DNA of 64,000 nt, taken from positions 186,001 to 250,000 of the forward strand of contig JAKCPI010015033.1 in the NCBI GenBank assembly GCA_023213315.1, read 5' to 3'. Positions 1 through 14,400 of the stretch are shown one piece after another; position 1 is the stretch's first letter; the number at the start of each line of letters is the position of its first letter. The DNA comes from Euborellia annulipes (taxonomy: Eukaryota; Arthropoda; Insecta; Dermaptera; Anisolabididae). The notes under the pieces are model-generated. The model was not told where the DNA came from and searched no databases. It was given only the letters and a program-made list of their open reading frames with translations. The position numbers and the translations under genes were made by a program.

Positions 1-139
1 CGAGAGCTATCCTTTTACACTACATCGGGGAGCCGGACACTAGATTGCCCTTCTTTCAGGCGAGTGCTGTACTGTGCTCCAGTAGTAGGCATGCTGAGTA
101 CATATCGGCAGATCCTGGCTGCCTATTTGAATTAATAAA

Positions 140-430
140 TATGAAGCGAATTTGAGTAAATCGAAAAAAAAACTGAAAAAGTACATCAGTAAAGTACTAG
201 TACTCTTTAACCGATTTTGTTCAAAAGCTTCGTGTCACATCCCAGGGGGGTGCCTAACCTAAATATAAAATTTCAACCTCCTAGCTCTTTTCGTTCTTGA
301 GATATTTTGTTCACAGACAGACCATGTCGCGAAAATCACTTTTTTGTACTCAGGAGGCCTCAAAACGTGTATATCCATCAAAATATCGACACCGAATTTT
401 TGACATGAATCCAATACTTTCTATATATAT
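140..430 (+). repeat. Partial copy of hairpin-ended repeat family
   Basis: This matches the second half of the copies at 32561-33235 and 59991-60592: a block around CAGTAAAGTACTAGTACT, then a stretch ending in CAAAACGTGTATATCCATCA and ATCCAATACTTTCT. The 5' hairpin is absent, so the copy is truncated. No protein is encoded. Confidence 0.7.
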
Positions 431-1205
431 CAGGGGCGTATATAAGGGGGAGCCCCCCCCCCCCCCGAAATGTTTGATCGGCCAATTCAGGTTCCGCAAA
501 AGAGCGAATATTCCGCGGGGCGACAAAATTCTCGTGTCTCTAAAATAAAAGGTAAAATGATAAATGATTTTCACGGAAGGGAAAAAATTTTCCGCAGAAC
601 GGAAAACTTTGGTTCCGCAAAAACAAAAAATGACATTCCAACGTAGCAGTCAACTGACTGACTGCTCCTGCCCATAATTATCCAATGAATGAAATGAAAT
701 AATTTCATTAAATTTTATTTAAAATTTTCTTTTAATAAAATAAAACTCATTTATTTTAATTTATGTTATTTTAAATTTTTTAATTTAATTTTTGAAAATA
801 TTGAAGTTTTTTTATTAAACTTTTTCTTTTACTTTTTATTTAAATAAAAATAAAAAAATTCTCCCAATCTAACTTCTGGTTAATATTTCTAATGAATCCT
901 CTATATATGCTTCAAATGAATCTCTTCGTTGGTTCGTTGGTTCGTTGGCGCTTCGTCTAAATGCAATGCAGTTTCCTTCGAGCCCATCGCCTCAAAACCA
1001 AAGCCGGCTTCAAACGGTAGTACTCTAATCCACATCTTCTCGTTCGAGTTTTCAATTCATCGAAGATTGAATATTCAATTAATAATCATTTTGGCTCAAA
1101 ATTTTTCCCAAACAAAAAAAAACTTTTTTTTTGAATCGAACTGGGCTCATAATTTAAATAATTAATAATCTTTGGTTAAAAAGATTTTTTATTTTTGCTT
1201 TTGAT

Positions 1206-1381
1206 TAATGGGTCGTTTTGATAACTTACCTACCCCAACATTAAAATAGCCTCCCTATGGGGAAATACATGGTGTGTGTCCTTCAGCTATTATGAAATAG
1301 CTGAAGGACACACACCATGTATTTCCCCATAGGGAGGCTATTTTAATGTTGGGGTAGGTAAGTTATCAAAACGACCCATTA
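1206..1381. repeat. Perfect 86-bp inverted repeat (palindrome)
   Basis: The left arm 1206-1291 is the exact reverse complement of the right arm 1296-1381, with a 4-base spacer (ATGA). The outer ends read TAATGGGTCG and CGACCCATTA. No mismatch was seen over 86 bp, so it is either a recent foldback element or maintained by gene conversion. It could also be a MITE with a TA target duplication. It contains no ORF. Confidence 0.9.
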
Positions 1382-2233
1382 TTAATTTCGATTAGATTAA
1401 AATAATCCCCTCTTGAGTTTCTTCACCTCTTATTGATATATAGAGATTTTTTTCTTACTAATTTTTTTTAGTTTTTTTTTTTTTTTAACTATTTATTTAT
1501 CTTTGAGTCCATTTCTGTTCATTGAGTAAACATGTCCAATGTCGGATTAAGCAATAACTTACCTGGATAAAAGTATCGTCCTTTGCGATAATAAATATTG
1601 GATACACAACTAAGTTTTTTTACCATTAACTTAATTTCTTTGCGCAACTTTAGGCAGAATAAGAGCTTTTGAGGCGGCACTAAAGAAATACTTTTTTAAA
1701 TTTACCAGGGTCCATAGCCCTGGTGGGGGAGGGGGTTCTTAATGAAACCGAACAAAAGAATTCAGGGAAGGAGAGAGTGAAATTAATTGCCGGATTGGGA
1801 TTTAAATAAATACAAGGGTTTATGTATGATACCTGCACCAGAGCTTGGAAGCTACAGTAGGAAATCAAAGAAGGCGTCTTGGTCAAATAAGACAAATATT
1901 TTAGCACAAATTCACAAAATCTTTACTGTTTATTATGTGATTTCAATTCTTTGAACTTTTAGACTTTTTTAACTGTAAAATCTTTTCCTTATCCCAGATT
2001 AATCTGGCATTGGATTAACATGTATGTAATTAATTTTTGGTTTTTTCTTTTTGTTTATTTGGTTTAAATTATTTTTTAAGGCAAATTTTTTATTTTTGAA
2101 ATATTTATTTTTTTAATTAAAATTTTTTATATAAATATTAATATTATTTGATTTATTTTTATTTAATGAATTTATTTCTTTTTAAATTATGGTTTGATAG
2201 AATATTTTCTTTTTCTTCCTTTCCATTGACCAG

Positions 2234-2469
2234 ATGTTGTAACGATCAGCTCTTCATCTGATGACGATGATTGCATTTTACTCTCTGAACCCTCAAGTGG
2301 AGATGAACAAGACCCTGTTGATGACCCAACTAATTCTGGCATGCACACTAATGATGTTTATAACGTTCCTGACGAACAAGGCCGAGTTCTTGTCAATGTT
2401 GGCCATCCGCCCGAGGAAGAAGATATTTTCCTTGCGCCTCAAATTGCTGCCATCATAAAACCCCATCAG
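2234..2469 (+). CDS. RAD54L2: Helicase exon: acidic N-terminal part leading into the ATPase
   Basis: This exon follows CAG and ends before GTATTT. It encodes a Ser/Asp-rich stretch (SSSSDDDD), then [20 protein letters not shown] and IIKPHQ, the characteristic run into the SNF2 ATPase of ARIP4 proteins. It starts with two bases of a codon, so an upstream exon must end in phase 1. Confidence 0.88.
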
Positions 2470-5400
2470 GTATTTGCAAGTTGCACTTTTCTATTAAACT
2501 GTTTAAATTCTCTTTTCGGCATCGGAAATTTGAATTTTTGTAAGTGAAATGAGACGACCCGAGTATTAACAAATGCATTTATGTCCTGCACATATGCTCG
2601 TATTATTGCCTGAAAAAGTGTTCATGTTTCTGTATAATGTACTTGATTTTTTTTTTTTAGATTGGTGGAGTTCGATTCCTTTTTGATAATGTAGTGGAAT
2701 CAATAGAACGTTTTAATACATCGACTGGATTCGGATGCATTCTTGCCCATTCAATGGGATTAGGAAAGACACTGCAGGTAACTTTTTCTATTTCTATTAC
2801 CCCCACCAGGTAACAATAATACTTACAGTTAGTTGTTGTTCAATTATTAACTAACTGAGCTGGACAGGGTTCTGGTCCTGGCTTATTGATAATAATGGAT
2901 ATTGGGTTATTGGGTTCTGATATTGCTGATATTGCCGATATTTAACTTTTCACTTATGAAGATCTGCATATATATGTTATGCCGAATCGACAAAATTGCT
3001 TATTTCATGAAATCAGCAAAATTTTGCCTTCGGCAGAGGGCTTGCCGAATTCACGAATTAGCCATTATTTTTTCTTATTTTTGCCCATTTCACGAAAAAA
3101 GCAGCCATTTGCTTTTTCTGGGTTTTCATTTTTTTTTATCACCTAAAGAAACTTGTACAATGCAATCTTGGTTGAGATATTTGGGATAATTAAAAAAATA
3201 AAGTAAAATTTATTTATTTATTTATTTATCTTTCAAACAACCAATCAAGTCCCCTAGTGTAGGTCCAATCGCTTTGAACTGAATGGTTCTGGATCGAAGC
3301 TACCCGAACCGAAGCCGAGAAAATTCCCAAGTTGTTTTAAATTTTTCTTCTCTAAAGGAAAACCGACCTTAACAGGAGCGAACCCTGCAAAGTCGGGACC
3401 CCTGCAAGTTGTTTTAAATCATATACGAATCCCCAGCCGATATTTCCCTGAGATATTGTTTTAAGAGTATTTGTTCTTCGTTTCAGACAAATTTCTTTTT
3501 GTTTAATGAGCTTAACCTTTAACATTGGCAGTGCATTCGATTTAATTTTGCCTCAATTTTAAAGAATCTTGTCTCAATATCCTTTTGAGTATTTGAAGAA
3601 AGATGGCAGCAAAAGCGAGCTTATCAGCAGCTTTTTGAAGGCCATATTCCCCTTCCCCCTGACGACCTTCAACTCTAGACTCATAAGCCAAAACCGTGTT
3701 CCTGACAAGCACCTTGGCACATTTGACACTCGAGCTAATATCGGAGAGAGATTCACTGGAAAAATCTCACATTTAATTCCATATATAATGAAAAATCTCT
3801 ATTTCTAAACACAGACAGGCACAATCGAGGAAAAAAATAATTTGCCAAGCATTTGTTTGAAGAAACTACATCATCATCATCCGTTATTGTTTAATTTTGA
3901 GTAGTATAGTTAGGATTTTTGTTGATATCTTGTTTTGCGATTATTTTATTTTTAAGATAACTAGGACTTGGCCAAAATAAATGTGCGGATCCGGGCCAAA
4001 AAGGTTCGGGGTCCCTCAATGGTATTAATATAATGGTTAGCGTGCTGGCCATTTGTACCAAGGGTCGCGGGTTCGCCCTTCCCCAGGCAACAAAATTTAT
4101 TTCAATTGAATTGGATACCAATCAATTTAAATAAATAGGGATGGCGTCTAAATGGCCTCCGTTGCCGAAAAAGACCTTAAATGAAATAAAAAATCTACCT
4201 CGTGGCAAAAAACTATTTAACTTTATCAATGATGCTTGAGTCTCTGAGGAACCCACCTCACGTCATAATTATTGTTCTCTTTATTGTTCCTTTAGCTCAT
4301 TTTCAAGTAGCTGACCTTTCAGTAGTACTATAAAATAAATCACATCTCAATTTAATGGCAATTCTGGCTGACTTTAATTCGTTTATTTATTGAAATATTT
4401 ATGTGACTTATTTCTTTAAGGTTATTAATTAATAATAATTGTTTGTTTTAGGTGATATCATTTTGTGATGTATTTCTCAGACACACTACTGCCCGTACTG
4501 TGTTATGTATAATGCCAATTAATACACTTCAAAATTGGTTGGCTGAATTCAATATGTGGCTACCTGATAAAATTCCCGAAACGCCACCAGATGAACCGCC
4601 TCCTTTAATTAGAACTCGAGAATTTGGCCTTCATGTTCTCAATGATTCTCATAAAACAATGAATTCAAGAGCCAGGGTTTGTTTTCTGCCACTTTTATTT
4701 TTATAAAGACCTGAAATTTGACTGGATTGAGGAAAATATTGCCATATTTTATGAAAAAATTAGTAATCTCTTACAATCAATTTCGCAATAAAATGTCATA
4801 GAATAAATTAAAGAGCATTTAATTTTATTCCTAATAAGTATATAATTAATTAAATTCTATCAAATACGCTTGTAGAATTTATTTTTTAATCTATTTTTGA
4901 AATATTGAATGTTGTTATAATACATTTTTAAAAATTGATATGCGTATTATATCTTCTATTTTTTTTTTTTTTTTTTTATATAGTCTATACCATAAAAATT
5001 CTCAAAAGGGAAAAGTTTCAAGACTTATTTTCCCCTCTCTGTATTGATTTGTTAAAGATTTTACTAATAAATAATTTTCTTTTTAGGTTATACACGACTG
5101 GTCTCGAGAGGGTGGAGTTCTTCTTATCGGTTATGAACTCTATAGGCAGCTAAGTTTAAAAAGATCACACAAAGGTTCTCGTAAAAGAGGCGGTCGAAAA
5201 CGAGCTGAGGAACCTATTGATGTCGATGAAGAAGATAAAAACAAAGTTCTTTTAGATGAAATGCACGAAGCTTTAGTTAAACCAGGACCAGACCTTGTTA
5301 TTTGTGATGAAGGACATCGCATCAAGAATTCCCACGCTTCTATTTCCCAAGCACTCAAACAAATTCGAAGCAAAAGACGCGTCGTCCTCACTGGATATCC

Positions 5401-8400
5401 ACTTCAAAATAATTTATTGGAATACTGGTGCATGGTTGACTTTGTTCGACCTAATTATCTCGGAACTAAGACTGAATTCTGTAACATGTTTGAAAGACCT
5501 ATTCAAAATGGACAATGTATTGATTCCACACCCCAAGATATAAGACTAATGCGATATAGAGCGCATGTCCTACATTCCCTCTTAGAGGGCTTTGTGCAAC
5601 GAAGGAGTCATTCAGTTCTACAATTAACACTTCCTCAAAAAGAAGAATATGTTCTCTTATTGAGAATGACTCCTTTCCAAAGGAAACTTTATGACACTTT
5701 TATGAATGAAGTAGTAAGAACAAAAGCCGTGCCGAACCCTTTGAAAGCATTTGCTGTCTGTTGTAAAATTTGGAATCATCCTGATGTTCTTTATTACTTT
5801 TTGAAAAAACGTGCGGATGAAGAAGAAGATTTAGACCTTGAAGAGGCCGCTGTGGTAAGTTATTCCATATTAGACTATTTGTTTTTATTTTTATAGATAT
5901 TTTTGATACATAATCCAAATTTCGGCCAAGAATTTTTCGGCAGCTACATTTAGTTGTTCCTGTAATTAGGATTTCAAAGAAATGAAAAAAGAAAAATTCT
6001 GAATGTAAAAAAAAGGATTTAGATAACCTTGTCTCTATATTTGGATATATAGACAATTAAATAAACTAATTTAATATTTACTAATGTTATTTTTACTGGT
6101 CCGTCCTGAGTTCCCACACTTCATTTAAATAAATCGTTTACGTCGATTAACAACGAGTCTGATCGAGGCTTTGAAATAATTTTTCAACTATTTACATTTT
6201 TAATAAAATTTTCTTAAATGTTTTTAAAAAAAAAGTGGAACTTTTATTTGACGGCCTCAAATTTTTTCGCTCTTCTATCAGTATTTCGCGTTACAAGCCG
6301 TGACGCTTGGCCGTCAAAGGCCCTGACGCTACAAGCCAAGACGTCTCAAGCAGTGACGACAAAAATAGGAAAGTTGAAATTTAATATATATGACAAAAAT
6401 TGTGAGATTTAATTATTCAATTTTTAAATTGAAAAAATATAATTTTTAAAATAATTTTAAATGATTCAAATCTCCAATTACTAAATAAATATTGTTCTCA
6501 GTTTTTAACATGCGTCTATTGATTTCCCATTTCCCAATTATTAAGTTAAGATTAAAAACACGATTTTAATATCCTTAATTGAATAATTTTCTGAACATTT
6601 TCAGTTAAACACCTTCGATCCGAAAAAAAAGTTTCACTTGCATGGTGATTTCATAAAACCACACAATGATATTTTTTTTTTTTTTTTTGAAATGGGTGCA
6701 TAAGGCCCGAAGACCTATAATGACCTGGTCACATGCAGCCAGGAGGAATATACAGGGTTTTTCATTAAGAGCGACGCATTTTGATTTTTCAATTAAATGA
6801 CTTGTGTATTAGTTATGAAAATGATTTTTATTTCAAATTAAAGTACAATCGATGCCATTAATTATGGAATACGACATCGTTCAAATGTTCGCTGCGGAAG
6901 CGCTGGCACGCGGGATTACGCTGAACCTAATTTTTCAAGACTCGAGCACACAAATCGGCCGAAATTCGACGGATTTCGCGTTGGATGTTGGCCTGCAGCT
7001 CTTCCAAAGTTGCTGGATTGTTGGCATAGACCAGTGATTTAATGGAGCCCCAAAGAAAAAAATCAGAACAAAATGCGTCGTTCCTATTGAAAAACCCTGT
7101 AGGAATATATATGAAACCCTCATCTATTATTTTTATACTTTACCCCTATAAGTATGCCATGGCAACAAAATATCTTTAAACTAAATTAATATTCTATATA
7201 ATTGAAAATAGAATGTGCATTTTAATTAGAAATATAAATAAAATTTATAATTTAAGTTAAATTAAAACAATTCTCAAATTTTCCAAAAATTAATTTGTAT
7301 AAAATGTCTTGGCCTTCAATTCAAGAATATATCTGTTTAAGAATTCATAGATGATCCTATAAAAAATCTCTTATTTCCTTTGATCTTATATTTTTTATTA
7401 AAAAAAATTTTCATTACATCTTTTATTCTTTTAGGCTGCAACATCAAATAATAATGGAGGTGCTGGAGCGGCAAATACCGGGATACTTAATACAACAACA
7501 CCTAAACGTGGAAGAGGGCGTAGTCCTAGAGCTCGTCCAAATAAAAGAGAAAAAGCAGCTGCTGCCGCCGCTGCAGCTGCAGCTGTAGCTGCTGCTTCAA
7601 ATTCTAATACTAAACCGAGATCACCATGCGCTGAAAATATTAATCTTGGATCGGGTATGATGAATTCAGAACAAAATGTGGTGGTAACCTCCTCATCCTC
7701 AATGACAATGACAACATCCGTAAATTCTTCAACATGTAGCAATACAAACACAAATTATGGAGAAAACAGCAATTCATTTCATTCACAAAGTCATAATATA
7801 TATCAAGATATGAATTATAATTCTCAGAATCAGCAGCAGCAGCAACAACAACAACAACAGCAACAACAACAACAACAACAACTTCCTCAATCCCAACATC
7901 ATCAATCTTCTCATAATAGTAATTATCATAATTTTCATGGAGGAAATTCTTATGAACATTCTAATTCTAACAATTATGGAAATTATGGAAATTATGGTTC
8001 AGAACAATCTAACCATACCAACTACAATCAGTCTAATTTTTATCCAGAAAATCAATATTCTAATCAATATTTCCAAAACCAGCATCAACAAATGTCTCAA
8101 ACTGGCTCCCAACAACAAACTAATAATCAACATTTGTCGCAAACTTCACATATGACTCAAACTCCTCATTTGCCATCACAATCACAAACTCATATTGGAC
8201 AACAAACTACTCAACATCATACCCAACAATCAACCACAAATCAACATATTGCTCAACAGCAAAATCTTACTCAGCATATTAACCAACCTCAAACATCTCA
8301 ACATATTAACCAATCACATACCACTCAACATCTTGGGCCCCAACAAACGCCTCCCCAACAACAACCACCTCCTCAAACACCTCAAATTCTTTCTCAGCCA

Positions 8401-11400
8401 ACTCTTCCTCAAAATCTTGGTCCACATTCATCAGCTTCAAATCTTGAACCTTCTCCACAAAATCTTGGACAACTTCCCCCTTCCCAAAATATTGGACCAC
8501 ATCCTTCTCCTCAAAATCTTCCACAGCATCCCTCTTCTCAGAATATTGGACAACATCCTCCTCCCCAAAATATTGGACAACATCCACAAAATGTTGGTCA
8601 ACTCCCATCTCCACAGAATATAGGACAGCCTCCTAATTCTCAAAATATGGGGCAACTTGCTAATCCTCAGAATATGGGGCAACATCCTAACTCTCAAAAT
8701 ATGGGGCAACTTGCTAATCCCCAGAATATGGGACAACATACTAATCCTCAAAATATGGGACAGCATCAAAATCAGAATATCCAACATCCTAATTCACAGA
8801 ATCCTCAGAATATAGTACAACATCCTAATGCTCAGAATATGGGACATCCTAATTCTCAAAATATGGGACATTCAAATGTTCAGAATATGGGACTTTCTAA
8901 TCCTACGAATATGGGGCAACTTTCATCTCAAAATATGGGACATGCCAATTCTCAGAATATGGGACATCCTAACTCCCAGAATATGAGTCAACACCCTAAT
9001 TCTCAGAATATAGGTCAACAGTCCAATTCTCAGAATATAGGACTTCCTAATTCCCAGAATATTGGTCAACTCCCATCTCCTCAAAATCCTAATAGTCAGA
9101 ATATAGGACAGCATCCCAATTCTCAGAATATGGGACATCCTAACTCCCAGAATATGAGTCAACATCCTATTTCTCAGAATATAGGTCAACACACTCCTTC
9201 ATCAACCTATAATAATCAACAACAAAATCAATCATCTACTCAAAATCTTGGACAACTTCAACATTCACAAAATCAATCTCAAATTGGTCAATCTCCACTT
9301 CATTCTCAAAGTGGTCCACAAAATCCTGCTCCACAACAACAACAACAATCCCAACATCACATGCCCACTCAAGCTATTTCAAATTCACATCATATTCAAC
9401 AACAAACATCTCCTCAACATCATTTAACTTCTCAGCAACAACCACCTCTCCTCAGTCAACAACAACAATCTCCTCCGCAACACTTGCCTCAACAATCTCC
9501 TGGGCAACCACAACAACAAATTTTAAATCAAGCCCAACATATGGCGCCACCGCACATCCAACAAAATTCACAAATACTTAATCAACAACAAACTTCAAAT
9601 CAACAGTCTCAACATCTTGGCCAACAGCCCCCGCCGCCTCCTCAGACACATAGTACACAAACACAAGATCATAATCAGCATCCTGAAAATAATTTCCAAG
9701 AAAATCAACATTTCGCCTGGCAAAATAATCAGTTTTATCAAAATCAAGGATATTATGACTCATCAAACTATAATAATCAACAACAAAATCAATCATATTA
9801 TATGAATCAGTCCTCAGGATCTACTAATTATAATGAATATAATCGAAACGAGCCCTATGCGACTGGAAATAATTCTTCAAATACAGGCCCAGTAAACAGA
9901 GAGGAAGGAGAAATCATGGGCCAAACTCAAACAAATAATTATGCAACTGATTATCTTTCAGTTGGAAACAATTCTTATAACAGTGGGGGCTATCCTATTT
10001 GTGACCCAAATAACACTAATAATAATTCATCTAATGCACCTAATTCTCTTTACAATGGATCTTATACTCAGCCTGGACCACCTTCTTCAGAAACAACGGC
10101 TCCACTTAGTCGGCTAGAACAATGGAGTAACCAAGAATTTCCTGGCATCAAACAGGAGACAAAAGATTTTGAAAGGTAATCATTTCTGATACTCTTCAAA
10201 AGATTCAATTTTTGCCTTTCTAGTTCACAATATCTGAGTTTATGGAGAAGTGACTTACTTATGCCCAATTGCATTGCACCGCGCGAGTTAAGTATGGGCT
10301 AAAAAAAAATAACAAGGCAACGTTGTAAATTTTAGTCTTATTCTGCTGATTTATTTTTAATTTAATAATATAAGACTTAAACGATACTGTTATTTATTAA
10401 TAGAAGATATATATTAGAGGTCCACCTTCTTCAGAAATTTTATTCAAGTCATTTGGGTTTTGAAACATTATTTTATCCTCAATCAGAGACAGCAATCTTT
10501 TTGAATTCGCGACCCTTTTGTAGTGTAGAACTTTGCCTTTTTCCTTTTGCCGGCCCCCCCGAGAAAGGCCTCGCCACCCCAGATTGAAAAACACTGTTTG
10601 AGAATAATGTAATAATCAGTGGCAGCTCGTTATTAATATTTTGGATATTACAGTATATATAAAATTAAAAGAATAAAGTTATTAATTCATAAAAATCAAG
10701 AATGTTTCCCATTTTCTTATTTTTCTAAAGTTAATATTTATAAACAATATGTGGTCAATTTAGTTTATGATTATTCAATAAATAAAAAATATCTGTCAAT
10801 TTAAAAAAAAAAAAAATTATTAAATTAAAAATAAATCACCAGAATACCACTAAAATGTACAACGTAACCATGTTTATTTTTTTAAAGCCATACTTAACTC
10901 TGGCGGTGCAATTGTCCATTAAAGGAGTGGGAGGGTCTTATTTCTCTTTTACTAATGCCCAGAGAACAAAAATCAAATGTGTCTTTAGCATTTCATTTTT
11001 TTTTTTTTTTTTTTTTTTTGAAACCATAGGTCAGTATAAATCCAAAGATGTTGTATCGAGTGTTTCTTTGTCGTCAATTAGCCTAGCACTTGGCGGGTCC
11101 AACTTTGCCGAGAAGGGGATAGTTGCCAACAAGGGTTGTAACAGGGAACTTGTTGATTACAAAAGACAGGCCCGTTTACTGCTTTATTGCTGGGGGGGGG
11201 ATAGCAAGTTTTACTTTTTTAAATTTTATTCCTAGCCTATTTTTAGTTGATCTACATACACTATGAACTAACTTTTTTAATCAAGAAAAATAATTTAAAA
11301 TATATTTAAAAAATGAATTTATTATTGTTTCAGTTTTAAAGAAAAAGACGATATCCAAGGGAAGCTTCCAATGTCGTCGTCTGAAGCCACCTCTGCAATG

Positions 11401-14400
11401 GGAGGAATAAAAAGCGATGAGCTTGATCTCAAAATGGACACTCAAGCAGGTGATACAAAACTAAAAGTTCCTTCTCTTCATCAAGATTCTGATCTCTGCT
11501 CATCATCTTCACTTTCTAAACCTTGTGATGCATTTAAATCTCATACTCATATTAACAATGGTTTATCATCAGAGATGGACGCAAAGAGCAATGAGATGGG
11601 ACTGAGGCTCCCACCTCACGAAGGATCTAAGGAGCCAGACTCTGAGAAATTGCCGATGGAAGGGGATATCAAAGATGGCACTACACAAATTATTGAAGAA
11701 AAAGAAGCCTCGGAGGTTTTAAAAGAGATTAAATCAGATGCTACTGGTGCTATGATGCCAATCAAAACTCTCAGAGAAGATCCAGGAATTCCTTATGATT
11801 GGGTCAGTTATTAATATTATTATTATTTTGAGCAGCTCTCTTAATCTCCTACAAAAGGATATTTAACACCTCCCCCCCCCACCCTTCTAAATTTATATTT
11901 AATTTTCTCTGGCCTCTGACTCGTGTTTTTTTTTCTTCATTTTCCGTATTTGGCCCTTTTAGGCTCGCAATACTTTCTCTCTATATATATTTCATATATA
12001 GGGTAAGAGAAAGTAAAAAAAAAAAATTACCGAGAATTCGTCACGCTCTGTTTTGAGTAACTTAGGAATTAAATTTTATACGCTTAAACAAGACGTTATA
12101 GAGGGACCAGAAAAAATACTCGGGTCTAAATGGAGTGGGGGGGATAAAACCAGCGTTTTGTTGAACACTTAATCCAGTCAGATGTTTCGGTAAAAAAAAA
12201 AAATGCATCTTATATATAATAGTAACAGGTGAAGGCTAGGCTCTTGGCAATGAGAAAAATAACTTTTTAGAGTGTTTTCTCCGAATATTTCGAAGGCATT
12301 TAATAGCACTTCTTCATCAGCGGCTGTACAAATAAAATAAAATAAATAATTAGAGTGAGTTTATACATATTTAAATATAGAAATCAAAATTAACAATGTT
12401 ATTATACCTCACTCTATTTCCACATACTAGTTAAAATTTCGGAGCGAAACGTCTGAGAGGCAGATCTGTGCATGATAACCAGACCTCGCAAGCAATAAGG
12501 CGTCAATGACAAATAATTTACTTAATTATATCAAATAGGTGGCTCAAATCAAACGAAAGGTCAATGCATCGAGATTTAAATAGATTAATATTTGTTATCA
12601 AAAAAAAGAAATGCCATTGAACAGATGGAAAAATAATTTAATAAATTATTAGATAGAAATAAAAATAAAAATTTTTTAAGATATTAATTGGAATAATTTA
12701 CGAGGCCAACAATGCTTTTATGTCACCCGACAAGCCTTCGGTGTCTACTTTATAATTGACAGCCGTACTGATGTGCTTTTGAATATAGCAAGACTCTTTG
12801 AAAAACCTCTTCATTCTATTGGACTCAGTGTCAAGAATCTCAAAATTGTTATAATCAAAACGATGGCCTCTCTCAAAACAGTGTTTAGCCAGGCTTGTAG
12901 CGGCACCTGAAACGGCCCTACCCTCCGACCTCCTATGTTCGGACATTCTCACATTAGCGAATCTCCCTGTATTTCCCACATAAACGCCGTTGCAATTGTT
13001 ACATTTTATTTTATAAATTATATTTTTTCTATTTTCTTTATTGACTTTGTCCTTTGTGTTAAAGAACACAGAAAGATTTGTCAATGTCCTTGGCGTTATT
13101 TGGAAATTATAATTTTTAAAGAGAGTTTTTATTCTTCCAAACGTGGGTGGGAGATAGGTCAATGAGAAAAATTGTTCATTTGCATTGTTGTTATTGTTCA
13201 TAGGGGCAGGAGGAGCAGTCCGCGGTGGTGGGGCAGTCATCACTGATTGAATAATTTTGTTAACTAATGATTTCGGGTAGTTATTAGCAGAGGCCATCTT
13301 TTTGAACTCAACGACATTTCGGTCCCAAAATTCTCTATCACTCAACCTGAGTCTCCTCAGTAAAGTACCTTTAAGGACATTAATTTTATGGGATGGTGGG
13401 CTGTAGGACAAGAAATTGAGTATTCGTCCACTCGAATAGGGCTTAGAATACCAATTTATTTGTAAGGACGGGGTTTTGTTCGTCAACAGCATGTCCAAAA
13501 ATGGGATTTTTCCTTCAACCTCCACTTCACAAGTGAATTTAATTGACTCATTATATAAATTGATGCTATTTAAAAAGTTAGGGATATCCTCGTGTTTCAA
13601 AGCCGTGATAGCGTCATCAACGTATTGTAAGAAAAAAGGTGGTTTTAATGGCGAAACGGTGGTGAGGTGGAAGTCAAGCATCACCATGTCCGCTATAGCT
13701 GGCGCTATGTTTAAACCCATGCCCAACCCACTTTTTTGAAGATAGTACTTGTTTTTATATTTAAAGTAACTGTTCTCTAAGCAGAATTTCACCAATGTTA
13801 TAAAATTATCGACACTTAAGGGTGTGTGGTCATCTATTCTACTCCAGTACTTTTTTAATAGAGAAAGTGAGAGGGCGATTGGGATCGAATTAAACAACGA
13901 GACGACATCAAAAGACACTAGGTAATGATTTATCATTGCCAATGAGCCTTAGCCTTCATATATGAGGGCCTGGTGGTACCATTCATATTACTTGGCACGC
14001 CACATCCTTGGTGGGTTGTATATCTGACAATTTTTTCTAAGCTCATGAACTCGACGAGGGCAAATGGAAGAGATGAGCCGCAGGCTTTTTTCACGAAAAC
14101 TCAACAAGGAATACAATAAAATCCCTATCCGATCACCATAATTTCCGCCTCTTTTTGGCTTCCTCAATGCAGTGTAAGACATTAGGCCTCATTCCTAATC
14201 ATATAAATAACAGCTTTGTAAATGTCTACTAGTCTCCTAGTATTACATCCCTGGGATTGTAGGTGGTGATCGGTACATTGAACTTAGGGCCAAAACTGAG
14301 AACGTTTTTAACAGTGTCAGGGATCTCCAATTTTGAAAAATTTTCGACACCCTTAACACTGTTATTAATAAAAGGTGTTTGGAGCCTTTTTAAATTGTTT

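Larger units (their letters stand above)
1..2233. other. Upstream region without recognised exon
   Basis: No coding exon was recognised here. The first helicase exon at 2234 opens with the last two bases of a split codon, so at least one more 5' exon lies in this stretch or left of the window. What can be seen: a partial copy of the hairpin-ended repeat family (about 140-430), a poly-C run near 457-470, AT-rich sequence from 700 to 900, a perfect 86-bp inverted repeat at 1206-1381 and AT-rich sequence at 2040-2210. Confidence 0.6.

Noticed and set aside
2256..2262. CTGATGA string resembling a hammerhead core
   Set aside because: It is coding sequence in a helicase exon (Ser-Ser-Asp-Asp-Asp region), with no stem II or GAAA at a suitable distance.
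8306..9192. Long minus-strand open frames opposite the Q/N-rich exon
   Set aside because: They are reverse translations of the repetitive coding strand (Ile/Leu/Arg-rich repeats), with no splice context or family match.
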